From NCBI GenBank assembly GCA_050246915.1, contig JBFWVD010000164.1, positions 1 to 5,445 on the forward strand: DNA of 5,445 bases, written 5' to 3'. Source of the DNA: JBFWVD01 sp050246915. GTDB lineage: Bacteria; Actinomycetota; Acidimicrobiia; Acidimicrobiales; Ilumatobacteraceae. The position numbers and the translations under genes are program-made. The notes under the pieces were generated by a model. It was not told the DNA's origin, made no database searches, and saw nothing but the letters and a program-made list of their open reading frames with translations. Shown piece after piece: positions 1 to 5,445 of this stretch (within the stretch, counting starts at the first letter, position 1; every line of letters starts with the position of its first letter).

Positions 1-2510
1 CGTTGGCCGGAACCTGGGGCGCCGGCGATCGGGTGTTCCCCAAGCTGCACCTCCCGTTCGATGCGTTGCTCGACGGCAAGGACCTCCCCGCGTGGTCCAT
101 GGTGAACGCACCCGAATCACCCGACACCCCGGCCGTGGCGGCGACGCCGTGGGCTCCCGTGGTGGGCGATGGCGAGGCGCTCGTGCGGCGTATGCAAGGT
201 CTTTTGTCGGAGGGTTACCGCGTCGTGGTCTCGGCCGACGGCGAGGGCTCTGCTCAACGACTGTCGGCGTTGCTGCGCGATCGCGGGCTGGACCTCCCGG
301 TCGTGCAGTCGGCCGCGGAGCTCAAGGGAACCACCAGCGGGGCCAAGAACGCTGCCAAGTCCGGCGGCTCTGCCGGTGGAGTGATCGTCGCTCCGATGCA
401 CACCGGGTTCGTGTTGTCGGACGTGAAGGTGGCGCTGCTGTGCGAGGCCGATCTCACCGGTCGCCATCGCGCCCATCGCAAGCCACGGCCCCGCAAACGC
501 GAGTCGGCCGGGTTCTTCGAGGACCTCAAGCCCGGCGACTTCATCGTCCACTTCCATCACGGTGTCGGTCGTTACGGCGGCATGGTCACGCGATCGATGG
601 GCGGCATCGAGCGCGACTATCTGCTGCTCGAATACAAAGGCGGCGACAAGCTCTACGTCCCGAGCGATCAGATCGACGCGGTGCGTCACTACGTCGGTGG
701 CGAGAGCCCGTCATTGCATCGTCTCGGCGGCACCGACTTTGCCAAAGCCAAGAGCCGCGTCCGCTCTGCGGTGCGGGAGGTGGCCCAGGAGCTCATCGTG
801 CTCTACCAAAAGCGCGTCAACTCCGAAGGCCACGTGTTCAGTGAGGACACGCCCTGGCAGCGCGAGATGGAAGACGCCTTCCCCTTCGCCGAGACGCCCG
901 ATCAGCTCACCGCCATCGCCGATGTGAAGGGCGACATGGAAGCGAGCCATCCCATGGACCGTCTGGTGTGTGGTGACGTGGGCTTCGGCAAGACCGAGGT
1001 CGCGGTACGAGCCGCCTTCAAAGCGGTGCAGGACGGCAAGCAGGTGGCCATCTTGGTGCCCACCACACTCCTCGCCCAGCAGCACTTCCAGACGTTCTCC
1101 GATCGCTATGCCGGGTTCCCGGTGCGCGTCGAGGTGATGAGCCGCTTCCTCACTGCGGCGCAAGCTCGCACCGTGGCGCGCGCCGTGAGTGACGGCGAGG
1201 TGGATGTGCTCATCGGCACCCATCGCATCTTGTCCGACGACGTGAAGTTCAAGGATCTCGGTTTGCTCATCGTCGACGAGGAGCAGCGCTTCGGTGTGAG
1301 CCACAAAGAGGCCATCAAGCACATGAAGGCCAACGTCGACGTGCTCACCCTCACTGCCACACCCATCCCACGGACGCTCGAGATGAGCCTCACCGGCATC
1401 CGAGATCTCACGTTGCTCAACACCCCGCCGGCCGACCGTCAACCAATCTTGACATACGTCGGCAACTACGACGATCGGGCCGTGGCCGAGGCGCTCCGAC
1501 GCGAGCTGCTGCGAGAAGGCCAGGTGTTCTTCGTGCACAACCGCGTGGCCGACATCGAGAAGAAGGCTGCCGAGCTGCGCGACCTGGTGCCCGAGGCTCG
1601 TATCGCCGTTGCTCATGGGCAGATGGACGAAGGCTCGCTCGAGACCGTGGTGCTCGATTTCTGGGAGGGGCGTTTCGACGTGCTGGTGTGCACCACCATC
1701 ATCGAGTCCGGCATCGACATGCCCACCGTGAACACCTTGGTGGTGGAGCGGGCCGATCTGCTCGGCCTCGGCCAGTTGCACCAGCTGCGCGGTCGCGTCG
1801 GGCGAAGCGGCCAGCGCGCCTACGCGTATCTTTTCCATCCCGCCGACGTCGCCCTGTCGGAAGAGGCGTACGAACGGCTGCGCACCATCGGTGAGGCCAC
1901 CGAGCTCGGTTCGGGCTTCAAGATCGCCATGCGAGATCTCGAGATCCGCGGCGCCGGCAACCTGCTCAGCGAGTCACAGTCGGGGCACATCGCTGCGGTG
2001 GGCTACGACCTCTACTGCCAGATGGTCAACGAGGCCGTGGCCGAGATGAAGGGCGAACCGGTCAAGGAACCGGCCGAGGTGAAGCTCGACGTGCCCAGCG
2101 ACGCCCATCTGCCCGTCAGCTACGTGCCCAAGGAGGAGCTACGGCTCGAGGCGTATCGACGGCTGGCTGCCGTCACCACCCACGACGAGGTCGCCGACAT
2201 CCAGGCCGAGTGGGAGGACCGTTACGGCCCGGTGCCACCGGCTGCGCTCACCTTGCTCACCGTCGCCCATCTGCGGGCCGAGTGCTTCCGCACCGGCATC
2301 CGTGACATCCAGATCACCACCGGTCAGGCCAAGCTCTCCCCCATCGTGCTCAAGACCAGCGAGCAGATCCGGCTCAAGCGACTGTCTCGCCATGCCATCT
2401 ACAAAGAGGACCTGCACCAATTGGTGCTGCCCCTGGCCCGCGGTGTCGAGGCGGCCGGGTATCTGGTGGGGTTGCTGGGCGAGCTCATCCCGACGCCGGT
2501 AGCCGCCTGA
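1..2510 (+). CDS. mfd: Transcription-repair coupling factor Mfd, 5'-truncated by window edge
   Basis: Mfd is a cytoplasmic ATP-driven DNA translocase that pushes or dislodges RNA polymerase stalled at lesions and recruits UvrA for excision repair. The frame is open from the left edge. The TTG at position 3 is an internal Leu codon, not the start, so residues below count from it. Visible parts in order are: the end of the UvrB-like and D3 region (1-165); the RNA-polymerase-interacting, CarD-like domain (about 171-243, with HGVGRYGG and DKLYVP); helicase lobe 1 with Walker A GDVGFGKTE (324-332, Lys330), DEEQ box (425-428) and TATPIPRTL (451-459); lobe 2 with TTIIESGIDMPTVN (564-577) and QLRGRVGRS (594-602); the TRG translocation motif (about 636-672, with DLEIRGAGNLL); and the C-terminal D7 domain (about 690-790). 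All catalytic motifs look intact. From memory, E. coli Mfd is 1148 residues and these motifs align with an offset near 304, so about 300 residues are missing. The UvrA-contacting N-terminal half therefore cannot be judged. Confidence 0.97.
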   Translation, partial: LAGTWGAGDRVFPKLHLPFDALLDGKDLPAWSMVNAPESPDTPAVAATPWAPVVGDGEALVRRMQGLLSEGYRVVVSADGEGSAQRLSALLRDRGLDLPVVQSAAELKGTTSGAKNAAKSGGSAGGVIVAPMHTGFVLSDVKVALLCEADLTGRHRAHRKPRPRKRESAGFFEDLKPGDFIVHFHHGVGRYGGMVTRSMGGIERDYLLLEYKGGDKLYVPSDQIDAVRHYVGGESPSLHRLGGTDFAKAKSRVRSAVREVAQELIVLYQKRVNSEGHVFSEDTPWQREMEDAFPFAETPDQLTAIADVKGDMEASHPMDRLVCGDVGFGKTEVAVRAAFKAVQDGKQVAILVPTTLLAQQHFQTFSDRYAGFPVRVEVMSRFLTAAQARTVARAVSDGEVDVLIGTHRILSDDVKFKDLGLLIVDEEQRFGVSHKEAIKHMKANVDVLTLTATPIPRTLEMSLTGIRDLTLLNTPPADRQPILTYVGNYDDRAVAEALRRELLREGQVFFVHNRVADIEKKAAELRDLVPEARIAVAHGQMDEGSLETVVLDFWEGRFDVLVCTTIIESGIDMPTVNTLVVERADLLGLGQLHQLRGRVGRSGQRAYAYLFHPADVALSEEAYERLRTIGEATELGSGFKIAMRDLEIRGAGNLLSESQSGHIAAVGYDLYCQMVNEAVAEMKGEPVKEPAEVKLDVPSDAHLPVSYVPKEELRLEAYRRLAAVTTHDEVADIQAEWEDRYGPVPPAALTLLTVAHLRAECFRTGIRDIQITTGQAKLSPIVLKTSEQIRLKRLSRHAIYKEDLHQLVLPLARGVEAAGYLVGLLGELIPTPVAA

Positions 2511-2531
2511 GCGGACACCGCTCCGGCGGCT
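2501..2531 (+). terminator. GC-rich hairpin over the mfd stop codon, probable terminator
   Basis: The left arm is GCCGCC (2502-2507) plus GAGCGG (2509-2514), the loop is ACA (2515-2517), and the right arm is CCGCTC (2518-2523) plus GGCGGC (2525-2530). One T/C mismatch (2508/2524) interrupts it, and an A-T pair (2501/2531) closes the base, giving 13 pairs. The mfd TGA (2508-2510) lies inside the left arm. There is no T tract downstream, so it is not a classical intrinsic terminator. Hairpins lacking U tracts have been proposed as terminators in high-GC actinobacteria, but their efficiency is disputed. The position, exactly at a gene end and before a possible new promoter, supports the call. 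It could instead be an mRNA 3'-end stabiliser. Confidence 0.55.
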
Positions 2532-2557
2532 CGTCCGTCACACGGCTTCCGGTGATC

Positions 2558-2586
2558 GTGAAGCGCACCCATCGGGCCGGTACGGT
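2558..2586 (+). promoter_or_regulatory. Possible promoter for the foldase-mazG pair (leaderless type)
   Basis: TACGGT (2581-2586) fits the TANNNT form of a -10 element. A weak -35-like GTGAAG (2558-2563, matching TTGACA at three positions) sits 17 bp upstream. Initiation about 7 bases after the -10 would fall at 2593-2594, on the chosen GTG start, giving a message without a 5' leader. This agrees with the lack of a Shine-Dalgarno sequence before that start. Leaderless messages are common in actinobacteria. The -35 match is poor and such hexamers occur by chance, so the call is tentative. Confidence 0.35.
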
Positions 2587-2593
2587 GTCTGGC

Positions 2594-3556
2594 GTGCATC
2601 GACGTTCCTTTGCCCTGGCCGGCGCGCTCGCGCTCGGCCTCATCGCCACCAGCTGCGACATCACGTCGCCGACCGCGGCCAAGGTGAACGGGGTCGAGAT
2701 CTCAGACTCCGATCTCCAGGATCATCTCCAGGGGTGGCGTTCAGCGTGGGCCGCTGGCCGCGAACAGCAGCCGAACGCGTTCGCACCGCTCGTCGAGAAG
2801 CTTCCGGGGGCAAGCTTGCCCAGCGAACTGGCGACCTACGTGCTACAGATCGAGATCCTCGGCGCGCTCGTCCACGGCGGTCTCGCCGAACGTGGCATCA
2901 CCCCGTCCGCGGACGATCTGCAGGCAGCACGTGTGAAGTGGGCAAGCCAGATGGGAGGCGAGGAGATCTTCGCCAAGTTCCCCAAGGACTACGCCGATCA
3001 GCTGGTCACCAACCTCGCGGAGCAGAACGCCCTCGGCCGGTTCTTGGCCGAGGACCTCGTCAAGCAGGATCCGTCGCAGCGCCGTCTGTGCCTGAGCCAC
3101 ATCCTGGTCGGCACCGAAGCCGATGCCAACGCCGTCGAGGCCCGCCTGGCCAAGGGCGAGGACTTCGCCACGATCGCGTCCGAGGTCTCCAGCGACGCCG
3201 GCAGCGCGGCCAACGGTGGCGCACTGCGTGATCAGAACGGCTCGTGCGACAGCCTGGCATCCCTGAGCGGCTACGTCCCCGAGTTCGCCGATGCCGCGTC
3301 CACGGCGAAGCTCGGCGTTCCCACAGCCCCGGTCAAGTCCGAGTTCGGCTACCACGTGATCCTCCTGACCGACACACCTCCCCCGAGCCCGCGGGAGGGT
3401 CTCGAGCCATGGCTGGCCGAGGTCATCCCAACGGCCAAGATCACCGTGAACCCGAAGTACGGCTCATGGGATCCGAATCAGGGCGTGGTTGCGCCGGTTG
3501 CCCCTGTCGTTGCGGCCGACGCCACCCCGGAGACACTTCCGACCATCGGGCAGTGA
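2594..3556 (+). CDS. Parvulin-type peptidyl-prolyl isomerase lipoprotein (SurA/PrsA-like foldase)
   Basis: This is predicted to be an exported, lipid-anchored foldase that isomerises Xaa-Pro bonds and helps secreted proteins fold outside the membrane. With the GTG at 2594 the product has 320 residues. It starts with a basic n-region (MHRR), then a hydrophobic Ala/Leu stretch, then a lipobox ending ATSC with Cys21 as the lipidated residue. The -3 Ala is less usual than Leu. In-frame GTGs at 2552, 2558 and 2585 would only lengthen the region before the signal peptide, so 2594 is preferred. A SurA-N-like segment (about 28-155, beginning AAKVNGVEIS) precedes one PPIC/parvulin domain (about 165-259). 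The domain shows SHILV (His169), GEDFATIA, SSDAGSAANGG (Asp201), VPEF and FGYHVI (His254), the usual active-site histidines and acid. Cys166 and Cys218 could form a disulfide. The stretch between GG and VPEF is about 8 residues longer than usual. A Pro/Ala/Val-rich tail ends the protein. The stop overlaps the start of mazG. Natural client proteins are unknown. Confidence 0.88.
   Translation: MHRRSFALAGALALGLIATSCDITSPTAAKVNGVEISDSDLQDHLQGWRSAWAAGREQQPNAFAPLVEKLPGASLPSELATYVLQIEILGALVHGGLAERGITPSADDLQAARVKWASQMGGEEIFAKFPKDYADQLVTNLAEQNALGRFLAEDLVKQDPSQRRLCLSHILVGTEADANAVEARLAKGEDFATIASEVSSDAGSAANGGALRDQNGSCDSLASLSGYVPEFADAASTAKLGVPTAPVKSEFGYHVILLTDTPPPSPREGLEPWLAEVIPTAKITVNPKYGSWDPNQGVVAPVAPVVAADATPETLPTIGQ
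3553..3556 (+). promoter_or_regulatory. GTGA stop/start overlap coupling foldase and mazG translation
   Basis: The GTG start of the MazG fusion (3553-3555) overlaps the TGA stop of the foldase gene (3554-3556). No Shine-Dalgarno sequence lies at normal spacing; the nearest GGAG (3529-3532) is about 20 bases upstream, too far. Translation most likely begins by termination-reinitiation of ribosomes finishing the foldase gene, which ties the two genes into one transcript. The overlap is seen directly; the mechanism is inferred. Confidence 0.7.
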
Positions 3557-5040
3557 ACGGCGAAATCACCGTCATCGGCCTGGGTCCGTCGGGCCCGGAG
3601 TTGGTCACCACCGCGGCACTGAACGCCATCGAGGCACATCGCCATCAGTTCCTCCGCACGTCGCGCCATCCATCGGCAGTGCTGATGGATGGCGCTGCAG
3701 TGAGCTTCGATGCGATCTATGAGTCGGCCGAATCGTTGTCCGAGGTGTACCGCGGCATCGTCGACGCGCTCATCTCGGCAGCGACAGCACACGGTGAGGT
3801 CCTGTACGCCGTGCCCGGGTCACCGCTGGTGGCCGAGCACACGGTCGAGTTGCTCCGAGAGCAGTGCCCAGCGGCCGGCGTGACACTCATCGTGCAACCA
3901 GCGCTGTCCTATCTCGACGTGGCTGGGGCAGCGCTCGGTGTCGATCCGCTCGCGGCCGGCGTGCGCATGGTGGACGGCCATCGCTTCGCTGCGGAAGCGG
4001 CCGGGGAACGTGGCCCGCTGCTGGTGGCCCAGTGCGACTCGGTGCAGGTGCTCAGCGACATCAAGCTGTCGTTCGACACCGACGAACCCGAGCGGGTCAC
4101 CGTGTTGTGGCATCTGGGTCTCCCCGAAGAGCGCGTCGTGGACCTGCCCTGGCACGAGCTCGATCATTTCGCCGACGCCGACCATCTCACCTCGCTGTGG
4201 ATCGCGTCCCTGGCCGCCCCGGTCGGTGCAGAGCTGGTGCGCTTCCACGAGTTGGTGCGCACTTTGCGAGAGCAGTGCCCATGGGATCAAGAGCAGACGC
4301 ATCATTCGTTGACGCGCCATCTGCTCGAAGAGACCTACGAGGTGCTCGAGGCCATCGAGGCGCTCGATGTCGACTCCGGTCAAGGCAGCGAACACTTCTG
4401 CGAAGAGCTCGGCGATCTGTTGTTCCAGATCTTCTTCCACGCGGTCATCGCCAGCGAGGAAGGATGGTTCACGGTCGCGGATGTCGCCCAAGGCATCCAC
4501 GACAAGTTGGTGTCACGCCATCCCCATGTGTTCCCGCCGACGTCGGGGCCCGGCACCGTGCTCGCTGATTCCGATGGCTTGGTGCGCGCCGACACCAGCG
4601 AACAGGTGCTCACCAACTGGGAACAGATCAAGCAGGCCGAGAAGGGCCATCGCTCGTTGATGGATGGCATCGCCGGCAACCTCCCGGCGCTGGCCTACGC
4701 GGTGAAGGTGCAACGCAAGGCGGCCTCCGTTGGGTTCGACTGGCCCGATGTTCACGGTGCGCTACCCAAGATCGGTGAGGAGCTGGTCGAGCTCACCGAG
4801 GTGCTGCACGATTCGGTGGCGCGCCGCGAGGAGCTCGGCGACCTGCTGTTCGCCATCTGCAACGTGGCCCGACATCTCGACGTGGATCCCGAGGCCGCGT
4901 TGCGCGCCGCATCAGCGAAGTTCCGGGGTCGGTTCTCGTCGGTGGAAGCACTCGTCGAAGCAGACGGGCTCGAGCTGCGCTCGCTGGATCTCGATGCGCT
5001 CGACGCCTACTGGGACAAGGTCAAGCTCCAACAGCGCTGA
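3553..5040 (+). CDS. mazG: Tetrapyrrole-methylase-like / MazG nucleoside triphosphate pyrophosphohydrolase fusion (YabN type)
   Basis: The 495-residue protein combines two activities, as in Bacillus YabN (about 490 residues from memory). Residues 1 to about 222 resemble SAM-dependent tetrapyrrole methylases: ITVIGLGPSG (5-14), FLRTSRHP (33-40), LYAVPGSPLVAE (84-95) and LSYLD (118-122). The substrate of this domain is not known in the fusion family. Residues about 228-325 and 370-465 are two MazG repeats, all-alpha metal-dependent enzymes that cut NTPs to NMP plus pyrophosphate. Repeat 1 has CPWD (242-245), EExxE (259-263, EETYE), ExxD (285-288, ELGD) and SRHPHVF (321-327). Repeat 2 has EExxE (409-413, EELVE) and ExxD (427-430, ELGD), so both keep the metal-binding acids. 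NWEQIKQAEKG (355-365) links them. The frame stays open upstream to 3244, but that part is Arg/Pro-rich and overlaps the foldase domain, so the GTG at 3553, directly before the first beta strand, is the start. In-cell substrates may be canonical or damaged NTPs. Confidence 0.94.
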   Translation: MNGEITVIGLGPSGPELVTTAALNAIEAHRHQFLRTSRHPSAVLMDGAAVSFDAIYESAESLSEVYRGIVDALISAATAHGEVLYAVPGSPLVAEHTVELLREQCPAAGVTLIVQPALSYLDVAGAALGVDPLAAGVRMVDGHRFAAEAAGERGPLLVAQCDSVQVLSDIKLSFDTDEPERVTVLWHLGLPEERVVDLPWHELDHFADADHLTSLWIASLAAPVGAELVRFHELVRTLREQCPWDQEQTHHSLTRHLLEETYEVLEAIEALDVDSGQGSEHFCEELGDLLFQIFFHAVIASEEGWFTVADVAQGIHDKLVSRHPHVFPPTSGPGTVLADSDGLVRADTSEQVLTNWEQIKQAEKGHRSLMDGIAGNLPALAYAVKVQRKAASVGFDWPDVHGALPKIGEELVELTEVLHDSVARREELGDLLFAICNVARHLDVDPEAALRAASAKFRGRFSSVEALVEADGLELRSLDLDALDAYWDKVKLQQR

Positions 5041-5055
5041 GCTCCAGCACGGCCG

Positions 5056-5445
5056 TCACGGCTTGCGATGCGTGGTCACCCATATGTCAACAATCGTTGA
5101 CAAGTCCCGCTCGACTGCCGCGCGCTGGTGCTCGGGGCGGGCATGCCACCAATAGGGCGTCATCTGGAGCAGGTTGACCACATCGTTGGGCTCGGCGAGG
5201 TGCAGATCGAATCGGACCCGCTCGACGTGTTCGGGCGGCGGTTCGCCATCGCCGGACACGTGCGCCTTCACCTCATGGGTGCGCGGCTCGTCGTACAACA
5301 GCGCCTTCAATCCGTCGAGATGCTCAGGTCCCGGTGATGCCACCACCACGATGCCACCGGGTCGCAGCACGCGGAACAGTTCGGGGAAGTGCCGCGGAGC
5401 GAACACGGTGATCACTGCGTCGAGCACGCCATCGGCGAACGGGAG
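5056..5445 (-). CDS. rlmA: RlmA-type 23S rRNA (guanine-N1)-methyltransferase, C-terminal part
   Basis: RlmA-family enzymes use SAM to methylate N1 of a guanine in hairpin 35 of 23S rRNA: G745 in E. coli, and G748 for the RlmA(II)/TlrB branch, where the mark can affect tylosin-type macrolides. The gene enters from the right edge; 129 residues and the TGA stop (5058-5056) are visible. Counting from the edge, motifs are LPFADGVLDAVITVFAP (1-17, the acidic-loop/motif IV region of a class I methyltransferase), LRPGG and ASPGPEHL (27-43), LKALLYDE (46-53) and LLQMTPYWWHARPE (92-105). The last motif closely resembles the LLQMTPFAWRA segment of E. coli RlmA. The family is about 270 residues, so roughly half is missing, including the N-terminal zinc-binding cysteines and SAM motif I. 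The in-frame GTG at 5427 is internal. It converges on mazG with a 15-bp gap. A different SAM methyltransferase is possible but less likely given the C-terminal motif. Which guanine is methylated cannot be told from this half. Confidence 0.78.
   Translation of the reverse strand, partial: LPFADGVLDAVITVFAPRHFPELFRVLRPGGIVVVASPGPEHLDGLKALLYDEPRTHEVKAHVSGDGEPPPEHVERVRFDLHLAEPNDVVNLLQMTPYWWHARPEHQRAAVERDLSTIVDIWVTTHRKP

Noticed and set aside
3..5. TTG as the start codon of mfd
   Set aside because: The protein begins mid-domain and lacks about 300 N-terminal residues expected for Mfd; the frame is simply cut by the window edge.
711..1838. Long antisense open frame (375 codons) opposite mfd
   Set aside because: It lies wholly inside the conserved helicase region of mfd. 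Its His/Glu/Leu-rich translation mirrors the GC-biased codons of the sense strand and contains no recognisable domain. Such shadows are usual in high-GC DNA.
2552..2593. Earlier GTG starts (2552, 2558, 2585) for the foldase
   Set aside because: They add up to 14 residues before an already complete lipoprotein signal peptide and lack a better ribosome-binding site.
3244..3552. Upstream extension of the mazG frame to a GTG at 3244 (103 extra codons)
   Set aside because: The extra part is Arg/Pro/Gly-rich, overlaps the conserved end of the parvulin domain in another frame and matches nothing expected before the methylase fold. The GTG at 3553 sits exactly at the first beta strand.
3820..4500. 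Antisense open frame (226 codons) opposite mazG
   Set aside because: It is fully covered by the conserved methylase and MazG coding sequence, with no recognisable motif and a composition typical of a shadow frame.
5052..5062. Small hairpin GCCG-TCA-CGGC at the mazG/rlmA convergent junction as a bidirectional terminator
   Set aside because: It has only 4 base pairs and no T tract on either strand; too weak to call.
5128..5337. Small + strand open frame (69 codons) near the right edge
   Set aside because: It is the shadow of the rlmA C-terminal coding region on the other strand, with no ribosome-binding site and no motif.

Overview
The window is a stretch of ordinary bacterial chromosome with three tightly packed genes on the + strand and one converging gene fragment on the - strand. 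The DNA is GC-rich (about two thirds by eye, not counted). It uses GTG starts and G/C-ending codons, and its intergenic gaps are short. The exported foldase carries a pair of extra cysteines and the last gene of the run is a YabN-type methylase-MazG fusion. Together this suggests a high-GC actinobacterium, perhaps of the Acidimicrobiia. That placement is inferred from style and gene order; no marker gene proves it.

Layout. (1) Positions 1-2510 hold the C-terminal ~835 residues of Mfd, the transcription-repair coupling factor; the first ~300 residues lie upstream of the window. (2) A strong GC hairpin (2501-2531) overlaps the mfd stop codon and probably ends that transcript. (3) A short gap holds a possible promoter (2558-2586) placed for a leaderless message. 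(4) Positions 2594-3556 encode a secreted lipoprotein of the parvulin (SurA/PrsA-like) prolyl isomerase type. (5) Positions 3553-5040, overlapping the previous stop by 4 bases, encode a 495-residue fusion of a tetrapyrrole-methylase-like domain with two MazG NTP-pyrophosphohydrolase repeats. (6) From the right edge, the C-terminal half of an RlmA-type 23S rRNA guanine-N1 methyltransferase reads leftwards and ends at 5056, 15 bp from the mazG stop.

How the genes relate. Mfd removes stalled RNA polymerase and recruits excision repair. MazG cleans or adjusts the NTP pool. The lipoprotein folds exported proteins. RlmA modifies the ribosome. They share a housekeeping and quality-control flavour but no common pathway. 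The only tight link is translational coupling of the foldase and mazG genes. I found no mobile element, CRISPR array, RNA gene, phage gene or defence system. Nothing here amounts to a clearly new system. The points worth a second look are the fusion protein's altered methylase loop, the foldase's cysteine pair and insert, and the terminator/leaderless-promoter arrangement.
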